Source: Cyclina sinensis (Eukaryota > Mollusca > Bivalvia > Venerida > Veneridae). From it: a stretch of DNA of 64,000 bases. Each line of letters opens with the position of its first letter. Positions within the stretch are counted from its first letter, which is position 1. Shown piece by piece: positions 15,301 through 22,959 of this stretch. The DNA is taken from NCBI GenBank assembly GCA_012932295.1, contig JAAONU010000001.1, positions 32,643,449 through 32,707,448 of the forward strand. The letters run 5' to 3'. The notes beneath the pieces are model-generated. The model was not told the origin of the DNA. It searched no databases and saw nothing but the letters and a program-made list of their open reading frames with translations. The translations under genes were made by a program, and so were the position numbers.

Positions 15301-18106
15301 ATGTTTACCACATCAAGATGACGTGCAGAACGCATGTTCCGCATGGCTGGCTCCAAGGTCAAGGTCACAGTGACATTAACATTGAAAATCCTGGATGGGC
15401 GGGCGTCAAACGAAATTGTGTCCGCTCTGTAACTCTTCAACCCTTTGAAGAATTTTGATGAAACTTCAGACAAATGTTTACCACATCAAGATGACGTGCA
15501 GAACGCATGTTCCGCATGGCTGGCTCCAAGGTCAAGGTCACAGTGACATTAACATTGAAAATCCTGTCCGCTCTGTAACTCTTCAACCCTTTGAAGAATT
15601 TTGATGAAACTTCAGACAAATGTTTACCACATCAAGATGACGTGCAGAACGCATGTTCCGCATGGCTGGCTCCAAGGTCAAGGTCACAGTGACATTAACA
15701 TTGAAAATCCTGTCCGCTCTGTAACTCTTCAACCCTTTGAAGAATTTTGATGAAACTTCAGACAAATGTTTACCACATCAAGATGACGTGCAGAACGCAT
15801 GTTCCGCATGGCTGGCTCCAAGGTCAAGGTCACAGTGACATTAACATTGAAAATCCTGTCCGCTCTGTAACTCTTCAACCCTTTGAAGAATTTTGATGAA
15901 ACTTCAGACAAATGTTTACCACATCAAGATGATGTGCAGAACGCATGTTCCGCATGGCTGGCTCCAAGGTCAAGGTCACAGTGACATTAACATTGAAAAT
16001 CCTGTCCGCTCTGTAACTCTTCAACCCTTTGAAGAATTTTGATGGCTCCAAGGTCAAGGTCACAGTGACATTAACATTGAAAATCCTGTCCGCTCTGTAA
16101 CTCTTCAACCCTTTGAAGAATTTTGATGAAACTTCAGACAAATGTTTACCACATCAAGATGACGTGCAGAAATTGTTGTCTCATTATTAAGTATACTCCT
16201 TGCAGACAGTATTGTTAGCCGAAATTTACATCCTACTCATTATCATGTATTCTCATGAATATTATCTTTTCCTTCATGTCATGTTATAATCTTTTGAATA
16301 TTCATAGCAATCTTCATTCCAAAATTCATACTATAGTATAGAATCAGAACAACATTTTTGAAAACCTGGTTTCGTGGCATTGCCATGTTTCTTGTATTTA
16401 GAATAGCTTTAAATGATGTTTGTACTTAATCATTCAAAAGAAATTTGTGAAAGCAGTTAAATTGTTAAAAGACTGCAGTATATACCAGCACAACATGTTC
16501 TTCAAAACAAAGTTATTTATTTTTCTTGAGAAATAAAAGATTATTAAAAATCTCATTTAAAAAGTTCTAGGTTAATGCAAAATTATTGATATAAAACAAC
16601 ATCCCAAAAGTATCACTATACCTGAGTCTAGGCAATGTTGAAGCCAATGTCAAAACATTAATCCTTTTGGAAGCCAAGGAATTTTTACTCTTCGCTGTAA
16701 CATTTCTTGTTCATTTTCATTTCCAGTTTTGTATTGGGCTTCTTCATGGAAGAACATGGAGCCCATTTACTTTAACACTACTTTGAGCAAAGAAAAAAAA
16801 ATAATTCAAACCAATACTGACCTTTGACACTTAATAACTGTATAGAAAGTTGCAATATTCATAGTAGCCTTTTAATTAAAATACCATCAATTTGCTGTGA
16901 AGATGAGTTGCATTATTGAGCCTGCTGTTAAGCATCTTATATTATGCTAAAAGACACTGAAATTTTGTAAATCTTTTATCTTTTCTAGTGAGACTTATTG
17001 CAGTTTGGCAAAAGAATTTTATTGTTATGTTTTTGAAGCTACTTCAGAAGAGGTTAGTAAAGTTTTATGAAGTTCTTTAAGGTCAGTATAATATCATATC
17101 TGTTCCTGTCACATTCCCATGCATGAATCGGTTTAAGCAGATCCAATATATGTCCCATTGTTTAAGCTGAATTTGTAAATCCTTACATCAATGGGTAAAC
17201 ATCCTGTTAATTTTTTTTCTGTAGACAAAGATCTATAAGATTTGTAGTATACTTGATCATTGTTGCATCATTGATGATAGCATTCACTTGATTAAAGTTT
17301 GTTTCTTTAAATAGTTTGTTGGTCTGATTGTATATCTTTCAAAAGATTGGTCTGTAGTCTGATTCAATGTTTAATTAAAGTGAGCCAAGAAAAAAAAGCC
17401 AAACCATGTGTAACAAAAAAGTGCTGGGCTTGGTTTTGGGCTAGATAATCAGACTTCTAACCTTCTAGTCATGGGTTCGATTCTGCTCATTTGTGGCTTC
17501 CACATTCCATTTTCAAAGCACTAGTCTCAGCATGGGGAAAAAATTATCAATGATAGTTCAAAATGTTGTAAGAACTTTCTCTACAATACATGCAGCATAG
17601 ACAAATTTGATTAATCTATATGAACCTACATGTGTGTAAGTCAAAATTCCAAAACTTCTAGAACTTAGTGATCATAAACTTATTCCCCAAACCTTTAGAT
17701 TTTTTTGTTCATTTGATAAGTTATTTTGGAGTAATTAATATATGATTTATAAAGTTCTGTTACATTTCAGGCCAAGGTTATTTTATGCACTTTAGGTATG
17801 TTTCTTCATTTTTTTTTCTGTATACTGATCATATTTAGACATTGTTTTACTGACATGCAATCAGAATTTCAATTCATTTACAGTCCAAACTGTTATGAAA
17901 AGTGATAACTTAAAACATTTAGAGGAACTATCACCCTGTTCCATACTTAGTTGCTGCTAGGAAATGTTCAGCCTTTTACTGTAGATGAGCTAACCATTAA
18001 ATATTTGAATATTACAACTACAACTTTGCTTGTTTTTAGCTTAAAGTTTATTTTAGTCATAAATTTTTCAGCCCAGGGCTTTGACCGGACACATCTGATG
18101 ACTTGA
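224..18106 (+). CDS. RUN-PDZ-PTB domain protein, 3' part of gene (16 exons, 5' end outside window)
   Basis: Sixteen exons with GT/AG boundaries and matching intron phases join into 350 residues ending at TGA 18104-18106. Residues about 5-95 read as a RUN domain: GRGRLFIRTALVKKLL, then an LSLLYELQEVAFNLQLK helix, then NASFLD..WDIP, as in RUN proteins that bind Rab/Rap-type small GTPases. Residues about 98-165 look like a PDZ domain (LGLDIRTVKGFPLVTQV, then VGDVLDE). After an acidic linker (exon 9, rich in E, D and P), residues about 220-350 read as a PTB/PID domain with a YLG strand (KYKTVYLGRSYLG), the FAFIAGE strand and a C-terminal helix (EEAKVILCTLAQGF). By family knowledge this suggests an intracellular adaptor linking a small GTPase to peptide motifs; that role is inferred. 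The first exon present starts in phase 0 inside the RUN domain, so the start codon is upstream. No internal stop or frameshift was found. I do not recognise a named orthologue. Confidence 0.85.
934..982 (+). CDS. RUN-PDZ-PTB gene, exon 2
   Basis: Acceptor CATTTCAG and donor ATAG|GTTAGT. Encodes LHYDEYSSVIGDEILI plus one base of a split Glu codon (phase 1 exit). This is the middle part of the RUN domain. Confidence 0.8.
1789..1847 (+). CDS. RUN-PDZ-PTB gene, exon 3
   Basis: Acceptor CATTTCAG and donor AAAA|GTAAGT. Joined to the split codon it reads EIFLSLLYELQEVAFNLQLK, the hydrophobic helix characteristic of RUN domains. Exits in phase 0. Confidence 0.85.
2053..3535 (+). repeat. Bivalve dispersed repeat (AGCTCACCTGAGC family), copy 1
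   Basis: Starts AGCTCACCTGAGCAGATGCT and ends TTCAGGTGAGC...TCATCATGGCCCTG. Inside are degenerate segments on the theme of a GTCAAAAGTGA-like motif and TACCTTGACCTACTT. It shares these start and end motifs with five other copies in the left 19 kb. It lies in intron 3 of the RUN-PDZ-PTB gene. Short ORFs inside it are not coding. Confidence 0.75.
3795..3830 (+). CDS. RUN-PDZ-PTB gene, exon 4 (36 bp)
   Basis: A micro-exon with acceptor TATTTCAG and donor CCG|GTAAGT. It encodes NASFLDVCWDIP, matching the conserved late RUN motif (SFLD..W..P). The motif and phase make this short exon convincing. Confidence 0.8.
4015..4200 (+). repeat. Possible SINE-like remnant
   Basis: A compact unit starting GTGGTGGAGGGGCTAGAGTA and ending in a TCGTCGTAAAATTAAACGTT-like segment followed by A-rich sequence. 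The front resembles a decayed tRNA A-box region; a good B box is not visible. Confidence 0.35.
5876..5928 (+). CDS. RUN-PDZ-PTB gene, exon 5
   Basis: Acceptor TATTTCAG and donor ATAAG|GTATGT. Encodes VYKQLELVPSLDLGLDI with a split Arg codon (phase 2 exit). It joins the end of RUN to the first PDZ strand. Confidence 0.8.
5959..6460 (+). repeat. Bivalve dispersed repeat (AGCTCACCTGAGC family), copy 2, degenerate
   Basis: Begins AGCTCATCTAAGCC, then GAGCTGTTGTGGTCACATTC and a block with AAACTTGGCATAGAGGTTCT, as in the other copies (compare 2180 and 7485). The right end is not clear. It lies in intron 5. Confidence 0.6.
6848..6908 (+). CDS. RUN-PDZ-PTB gene, exon 6 (PDZ core)
   Basis: Acceptor ATTTTCAG and donor GAT|GTAAGA. 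With the split codon it encodes RTVKGFPLVTQVDPHSVAGE and a final D. The PLVTQVDPHSVAG segment matches the PDZ beta-strand followed by a PxS.A turn. Confidence 0.85.
7384..8176 (+). repeat. Bivalve dispersed repeat (AGCTCACCTGAGC family), copy 3
   Basis: Begins AGCTTACCTGAGCAGATGCT and GTGAGCTATTGTGATGCCAT. It ends near ACAGATGAGC...ATCATCATGGTCTTGGTG. The body shares TGACCTACTTC and TTTCAGCTGCCACTTTACCT-type segments with copy 1. It lies in intron 6. Confidence 0.7.
8249..8320 (+). CDS. RUN-PDZ-PTB gene, exon 7 (PDZ)
   Basis: Acceptor AATACAG and donor GGG|GTAAAT. The 24 codons include DKVCVGDVLDEMCGECLKG, matching the PDZ pattern of a GD followed by the strand leading to a short helix. Confidence 0.85.
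9252..9308 (+). CDS. RUN-PDZ-PTB gene, exon 8 (end of PDZ)
   Basis: Acceptor TATTCCAG and donor AAG|GTATTC. Encodes VYFIYNKHEGKPVQLCVIK in phase 0, consistent with the final PDZ strand (VQLCVIK). Confidence 0.85.
9398..9441 (+). repeat. TCTG microsatellite
   Basis: A short imperfect run of CTGT/TCTG units (GTCTGTCTATCTGTCTGTCT) inside intron 8. Confidence 0.7.
9866..10044 (+). CDS. RUN-PDZ-PTB gene, exon 9 (acidic linker)
   Basis: Acceptor TATTGTAAAG is weak in pyrimidines; donor GAAG|GTAATT. Encodes 59 residues plus two bases, starting GQNRDGSIYGPIGKLKEWVG and ending in an acidic run (EDIEDEVPVHDSEG). It links PDZ to PTB. An acceptor six bases later (GGGACAG) would remove two residues and also keep frame, so the 5' boundary is slightly uncertain. 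Confidence 0.8.
10670..10862 (+). mobile_element. 3' end of a LINE-like retrotransposon with (ATCAA)n tail
   Basis: About 190 bp beginning near TTGGACCCCATTGGAAATAA and ending in ATAAATCAAATCAAATCAAA, a simple-repeat tail of the type left by non-LTR retrotransposons. No coding part remains. The structure parallels the longer LINE remnant at 55.3-57.05 kb, which also ends in a short tandem tail. Confidence 0.55.
11251..11296 (+). CDS. RUN-PDZ-PTB gene, exon 10 (PTB strand 1)
   Basis: Acceptor GTTTTCAG and donor AAT|GTAAGT. With the split Ser codon it encodes SAKYKTVYLGRSYLGN, containing the YLG signature of the first PTB strand. Confidence 0.85.
11382..12139 (+). repeat. Bivalve dispersed repeat, copy 4, second subtype
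   Basis: Opens with CAGTGAGCTATTTTGATCCC and closes with TTTAGGTGAGCAATATAGGT then CCATCATATCCCTCTTG. Inside, GATATCTAGGTCATA and GTAGGTCACCTGGCTATAGG recur several times. It lies in intron 10. Confidence 0.7.
12577..12642 (+). CDS. RUN-PDZ-PTB gene, exon 11 (PTB)
   Basis: Acceptor TTTTTCAG and donor AAAAAG|GTTTGA. Encodes 22 residues in phase 0, GRVNMIEQGVSEIIHRSRDK within them, matching the first PTB helix. Confidence 0.85.
12879..14122 (+). repeat. Bivalve dispersed repeat, copy 5 (two joined partial copies)
   Basis: A first start at 12879 (CTTACCTGAGCAGGTGCTTG) runs to about 13216. A second start at 13218 (AGCTCACCTAACCTTG) runs to ACTCAGGTGAGCAATATAGG and CATCATGGCCCTC. Two starts and one end suggest nested or tandem copies. 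It lies in intron 11. Confidence 0.65.
14185..14244 (+). CDS. RUN-PDZ-PTB gene, exon 12 (PTB)
   Basis: Acceptor GTTCTTTAG and donor TCAG|GTAAGT. Encodes 20 residues, DVILELGEKELILTEVQSGQ, consistent with PTB strands 2 and 3. The following exon keeps phase 0. Confidence 0.85.
14610..14692 (+). CDS. RUN-PDZ-PTB gene, exon 13 (PTB)
   Basis: Acceptor TTTTTCAG and donor GG|GTAATT. Encodes VLVQKLFTEISACGRRIDAL then KNFAFIAG with a split Gly. FAFIAG matches the PTB strand 5 pattern. Confidence 0.85.
15167..16371. mobile_element. Inverted-repeat element carrying a tandem satellite
   Basis: The left end AACCAGGTTTTCAA (15167-15180) is the exact reverse complement of the right end TTGAAAACCTGGTT (16358-16371), giving about 1.2 kb with 14 bp perfect inverted ends. 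The left end also forms a small palindrome with AAAATCCTGGTTATT. Most of the interior is the 146 bp array at 15232-16171. No transposase ORF is present, so it would be non-autonomous. Bivalve 'pearl'-like elements with internal tandem cores are an established precedent; assignment to that group is inference. No clear target-site duplication was seen. Confidence 0.65.
15232..16171. repeat. 146 bp satellite array (about 6 units)
   Basis: Units contain TCCGCTCTGTAACTCTTCAA, TTGAAGAATTTTGATGAAAC, CATCAAGATGACGTGCAGAA and CCAAGGTCAAGGTCACAGTG. The first two units are spaced 173 bp and carry an extra 27 bp (GATGGGCGGGCGTCAAACG...); later units are spaced exactly 146 bp. The last full-length repeat is preceded by a unit with an internal deletion at about 16044, and the array ends in a partial unit. 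Units are almost identical; one visible difference is GACGTG to GATGTG in unit 5. The repeated 60-residue minus-strand ORFs are satellite by-products, not genes. Confidence 0.9.
16989..17052 (+). CDS. RUN-PDZ-PTB gene, exon 14 (PTB)
   Basis: Acceptor TTTTCTAG and donor GAG|GTTAGT. Encodes ETYCSLAKEFYCYVFEATSE and a final E. KEFYCYVFEA fits the PTB strand before the C-terminal helix. The preceding intron holds the satellite-bearing element at 15167-16371. Confidence 0.85.
17405..17500 (+). repeat. Possible tRNA-derived SINE fragment
   Basis: Contains GGGCTAGATAATCAGACTTC followed at tRNA-like spacing by CATGGGTTCGATTCTGCTC, an A-box/B-box-like pair. A clean cloverleaf is not obvious, so a real tRNA gene is unlikely. 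Confidence 0.4.
17771..17795 (+). CDS. RUN-PDZ-PTB gene, exon 15 (25 bp)
   Basis: A micro-exon with acceptor CATTTCAG and donor TTAG|GTATGT. Encodes AKVILCTL plus one base. It is the start of the C-terminal PTB helix and joins in frame to the last exon. Confidence 0.75.
18072..18106 (+). CDS. RUN-PDZ-PTB gene, terminal coding exon
   Basis: Acceptor TTTTTCAG. With the split Ala codon it encodes AQGFDRTHLMT and stops at TGA. The QGF end of the PTB helix is followed by a short tail. Confidence 0.8.
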
Positions 18107-18600
18107 TATGAACAACCTACATTACGAAGAAAGTGCCTTTCTATGAAAATTGCTCTTGCATTGTTCAGTTATGGCTTACACTTTACAATTAAATCAGTAG
18201 TCTAACCATCTTGAATGAGGCTTGTATCATATCTTGGCAGTTTCTGGAATGACTACCATAGTAAGTGTGACTGAATCTGAAGTACATGTACTTATAATTA
18301 GAAATAATGACACTACAGTTAATATCAGTACTGTACATCAACCATACTACTGTGATAGACAATAAATATTTTCAAAATGACATTTAGATAAAGAAAATGA
18401 AAAGCATGACGCTTGTTATGGAATTGGTTGTTCTGATGAAGTTCACAACAACAACAACATTGCCGAGGCTGAGCTGATTTTTATGACAGACCTTTTTTGT
18501 CTTGATACGTTTCATTGTTTTATTTGTAACTATTGCAGTTAGATTGAGTTAAATGTTATTTCAAAATATCTAATAAAATTATGCAACATACTTAACTGAT
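18107..18600 (+). terminator. 3' UTR and poly(A) signals of the RUN-PDZ-PTB gene
   Basis: After the stop there are AATAAA hexamers at 18361-18366 and 18572-18577. The second is followed by a T- and GT-rich stretch (TGATTTTGTTTTTATTTTGTTG), as expected downstream of a cleavage site, so I favour it. A dispersed repeat begins at 18659, just past the likely transcript end. Confidence 0.6.
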
Positions 18601-18658
18601 TTTGTTTTTATTTTGTTGAAAAAAAGTTTTTATATGCTAATGTATATTGGATGTTTTT

Positions 18659-19280
18659 AGCTCACCCAAGTACACTGTGTTTAGAGTGAGCTTTTGTGGT
18701 TTTGCATTATGCATTTTGAGATTGTTACCTTAAACAGCATCTCCTCCTAAACAACACTGTCAAATTTGATAAAACTTGGCAAGTATGTTCTTTGCATGAA
18801 GCTCTGCCAAAGTTGTTTAGACATTCTTGTCCGTGTCGAACTCCGGTTGCTATGGCAACAAGAATGAAAAACTAAAAATAATTTCTAAAACTACCGGACC
18901 CAATGCTGTAAAATTTGGTGTGTAGCATTGTTTTGTGGACCTCTGTCAAGTTTACTCAACTTGATGGATCACGTGTTTTTAGAAACATTTAGGAAAATCT
19001 TTAAAACTTATTTCTCTGAAATCATATGGCCCAGAGTTCTAATTTTGCATTAGGCCTTGCCCAGTAGTGATCAAACTTTAGACCCTGGATCATTTTTGAT
19101 TCCACCCCAAAAGACATGAGTCTGTGACTTCTGAAATTTGGTCTGAAGTAATGTCTGCTGGATCTGAACATAATTATATTGTTAAAGAATGCCCTGGTTT
19201 AGTTTTCTTTTCAATTAGGTGATGGCATTTGTCTTTTTCACCAGTAAAACTCGTGTGAGCACTTTATCATGGCCCTCTTA
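18659..19280 (+). repeat. Bivalve dispersed repeat (AGCTCACCTGAGC family), copy 6
   Basis: Begins AGCTCACCCAAGTACACTGT, then AGAGTGAGCTTTTGTGGTT. It ends near CTCGTGTGAGCACTTTATCA and TGGCCCTCTTA. It contains TGATAAAACTTGGCAAGTAT and TCTTTGCATGAAGCTCTGCC, shared with copy 1. It lies just past the 3' end of the RUN-PDZ-PTB gene. Confidence 0.7.
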
Positions 19281-19870
19281 TTTAGCTCTGTTAAGGGTCC
19301 ATCTGTCCGTGAACAATTGCATTAAAAAATCTCTGAAACCACCGGACCTATTTCAGTCTTACTTTAATAGAATGTTCCCTCGGCGGCTGCCTTTCAGATT
19401 TTTGAAATTTATTGAGTTCCATGTAGAATGCCAAGGAGACCAAAAGGAAAAACTAGAAAGCTTTTCTAAGCAACCCATTGACCAATTTGAAAATAATATA
19501 GCTCAACTGTTGTTTTTGTGACCCTGTCTATCCTCTGTATACATTATAGAATTAATTGCAATCCGTGGAATAACACTGCTGCCAAGAGACAGAGCTTATT
19601 TTCTTTTTGCCTTTATTGGAATCCTTAAAAATTCTTAGAAACTGCTGACCCGGTTTGAAAAAAATGGAAAAGATACTCCTTCGGTGACCATCTAAATTGT
19701 GAGATTTATATCATTCTATGAAAAAAACGCGGGGCTTACATTCGGTATATATCTTTTATGTGAAACTTAAAAAAAGTCTTCCATAGAAACCGCACGTACG
19801 AAATTAAAATAATTTGACACAAAACTACCTTTGGTAACGCTCTGTCTATTTGATTTTATTTATCGTCGGT
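19281..19870. other. Unassigned, possibly repeat-derived
   Basis: Starts with AGCTCTGTTAAGGGTCCATC and contains blocks such as TCTCTGAAACCACCGGACCT and GAAACTGCTGACCCGGTTTG that resemble decayed repeats of the neighbouring type. The 100-residue ORF here has no recognisable domain and overlaps the repeat-like text. Confidence 0.4.
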
Positions 19871-19879
19871 ACCGGTTGC

Positions 19880-20118
19880 CCATATTACCGACGCCCCCCT
19901 GCAGAGATTAGTTATTTTATACTGTGGGGATAGTGCAAGATACAGAAAGCATCCTATTCTTTAGCATGCTCAGTGTACAGCACTGATATATGTAACCTCG
20001 GTTTAACAGCTCATCCGAAAGACAATTAGTAATGTTAGTGGAAGAGCAGGATATCGATCTCGCGAACCCAAGGGTTAAGATTTCAGCGCGTTATCACTGG
20101 ACCACTGATCTGCTCTAT
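19880..20118 (-). repeat. tRNA-derived SINE with conserved central segment
   Basis: Read on the minus strand it starts GAGCAGATCAGTGGTCCAGT (A-box-like), has CCCTTGGGTTCGCGAGATCG (B-box-like) about 35 bases later, and then a central TTCGGATGAGCTGTTAAACC segment followed by GAGGT. The order, tRNA head then a conserved body with GATGAGxxGTTAAACCGAGGT, is typical of metazoan SINE superfamilies found in molluscs. It ends near GGGCAACCGGTACCG. The exact family is not assigned. Confidence 0.65.
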
Positions 20119-22520
20119 ATAAATTAGGAAATTTATATCAATTTGTGAAAAAACATGGCCGCAAGGGACAGGGTTGTTTTAATAGGAAACCTTTATAATC
20201 TTCTTAGATTCTAAGAATCTTGCTTGAACTTTTCAACTGATCACCTATGAATGGCATGTTTATTATAGGTTTCCACATTGTAGTTGCTTCCCTTTAACTA
20301 CTTTGTCCCTATTTACTTCTAGTGCAACAACTATTCACATAAACATGCCTGTGAATGGAAAAGAAACCGTTACATTTAACTATTTGTCATACCTTACATC
20401 TATACATATAGAATGTTTTAAGACCCTTTTTCGACCATAAATGTTGCATGTATAAATTAATACGAAAGGGAATTCAGCAATTTAAAGGAGGGAGTTTTCA
20501 GAATTGAGTAAAGTTTACATAGGGAAAGAATTATAAAGTTCATGCGAACGAAAGGAAAACAGATACATGACATTTTCTTAAAAATCATAGTCATGTTATC
20601 ATGTATGTTTTTTCTAACTCCACACGAAACTAGGAAATACATCTATTGTCTGTTTCATATAATTATGGAAAAAAGAAAAACTTGAAACCTATTTGATGTT
20701 TTGTGGAAAATAACAAATCCAGGAATTCTTTTTACAAGTAAAGTTGTTTTTTTTTAATCTGTGAACTATTCTCAGCTGTATTATAGCCATTCTATTGGAA
20801 TGTCTTCCCACACTTGATTTAACGTACAAGAAATTACTTCGACTGAACGGGAACGGCCTTCACCTTAACGCATGCTCCTTGAAAATTGCCTTCCTGGTCT
20901 ATGCTGTAAAATTCTCTGTCGTAAAACGTGAAGCATACCCGCTGAACACTATCACAGCTGTTTTTCTTCTATATGAATTCACACTCATCAAAATCATTGA
21001 ACGTTTCACCTTAAACGAGGAAGGTAGAAGAATTTGAAAAGCAAGGATTCGGAGCATATATTCATGTAATCACAATGACAATGTTTACGGAAACGCGATT
21101 GTTTAAGATAAGATTGTTTATGCATTTGAAGTAAAAGCAAAATTTTGTGATTAAGAAAGCTTGAATGAAATCCCTAACTGAAACCAACTGAAAAAGATAC
21201 TTTTCTGTCTCGAACAGTTTTCAGGAAAATCGTCACTCATTTTACGCAACAGTAAATTTTGTACCTTTCAATTACAATCGGTCTGCACGAAAATCACAAG
21301 CGTTTAGATAAAAATCCACGAAAAGAAACTGAACATATTTTCACACTTAAACGAACAGTTTTCACGAAAATCACGATCAAATAGATGTAAACTCGCGAAA
21401 AAGAGAGTAAACTTCCACACTATATAATGGACAAAACAAATAACTAAAACACATGTACCTCTGTATAGTTTTACCCATCAGTAATAAATGATTTTTGATT
21501 TCAAATCGACAAAAAAAAAGATTTTTTTTTCAGTAAAAAAAATCATTTCATCTTTCTGCACATTTCGCCAGAGAAATGCAGTCGTCATGTGATAATTAAA
21601 ATTAATAGAAAATGAAAAGTTTTCAATGTAAGTGCAGTGTGTCATATCTGTGCTAGGTCAAGATATTTACGTATTTTAACAGTTTCAGAACATAAATTTT
21701 GTCAAATCCTTTTGAATCTGTAGCAGAGTTTTCTTTATTTTCAGGACAACAAAAAACTGTACGTATGGACATTATCTCATAATTTTCCGTGTTAAAATGT
21801 ATGAGATATCAAGAAAGTCTATGAACTTTCTGAAAAACAAAAAATAAAAATTGTTTTTGCTGACATATATATGGCTATTCCGTAAAAATTGTATACATAC
21901 TTGAGAAATGCAGAGTATAAATAAATATAAACATTTAAAAATTATCAGTTAAAAGTCCTTCTAAATTCTGGGCAGTTATATCAAATTTCCAAATATAATG
22001 GCCTAAAACTTCATTTCAGCAATGTGATGAATGTATCAGGGGTTTTATTAATTCTGATTATCTCAGTGGTAGTATTGTTCTAGTACTTGAAAATGGAACA
22101 GAAATCAGAGGTTGATATGTAAAGAGGATTATTACATTTTAAAAAAAAACATCACTTGTAAATATATATATTTGTATTTATTAAATAAAATTTTACTAGG
22201 ACATGGTCTGTTTTGTCTTACTTGGCTTACTCAGCTAGTTTTGGACGAGAGAAAGAAAGACAGAAAGAAAAAAATGTCCTATTCTCTGCCCTTCTATGTC
22301 GTTTCCCCCTTTCTTAGGCCCCAACCATGTATAGATTTGGTGCATTTGGTTATGACGTTTAGCCTCACCCACTTTTGAAACTTGTACCATTCGGAATACC
22401 ACGATTGTCTTTGGAAATCTCTTCACAGTATATGAATGTGTATACGGAAATAGTCGATTTGGGCCGACGTGGATTTTTGTATATTTTTGGCACGCTTTTT
22501 TCAAGCTTGTTGTTTCGATC
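20119..22520. other. Intergenic, no gene recognised
   Basis: AT-rich sequence without convincing exons. The ORFs of 60-80 residues at 20457-20642 and 20795-21037 have no recognisable domain. Between 21220 and 21420 the short theme CACGAAAATCAC recurs loosely. No tandem array of note was seen. Confidence 0.5.
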
Positions 22521-22522
22521 AG

Positions 22523-22530
22523 TATAAAAG
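22523..22530 (+). promoter_or_regulatory. TATA box of a possible promoter
   Basis: TATAAAAG in the context GATCAGTATAAAAGGAAAA. About 30 bases downstream lies a possible start region (ATTTTAGTCGTGAGCG), and a potential first exon then ends at a strong donor (22644). No transcript evidence is available. Confidence 0.4.
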
Positions 22531-22554
22531 GAAAATCACACATTGCAATTTTAG

Positions 22555-22643
22555 TCGTGAGCGTTTTCTTCCATTGTTGCGAGTTGGCGGGCTAATTGAA
22601 TGGTGCTGGCAGGGGACTCTACTGCTTCTACATCAACATGAAG
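22555..22643 (+). other. Possible first exon of an unrecognised transcript
   Basis: The segment ends CATCAACATGAAG|GTAAGC: an ATG in good context followed by one Lys codon and a consensus donor. The left boundary is guessed from the TATA box at 22523. I found no downstream exon that continues this reading frame into a recognisable protein, so it may be a 5' UTR or a non-coding RNA. Confidence 0.3.
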
Positions 22644-22959
22644 GTAAGCTGTTTTTCTATTATTTACTTTACAGTTGCTTGTGATTTTTTTTATTGCTGA
22701 TAATGTTTACGATATTATGGTGTCTTTTATTGCTTCCCTAGCTTTTGCCTTTTAAGATAACTGATTTATAACTAGAAACACGATGCCTGCTCTTTTCAAT
22801 CCTTTGATGAATAGGTCTACATTCTTTGGAAGTTGAGATGAATCGTGTCTTAGACATTTATTAAAGATATAAATTTGTAACAAGAAATTAATACATTGTC
22901 ATTCATATGAGGCTATGCACTCATGTACTTATATTAATATATAAATATATTATTACTCT

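Noticed and set aside
15264..16141. Series of minus-strand ORFs with identical 60-residue products
   Set aside because: They are created by the 146 bp satellite, whose length is not a multiple of three, so each unit ends its own frame. No splice or promoter context.
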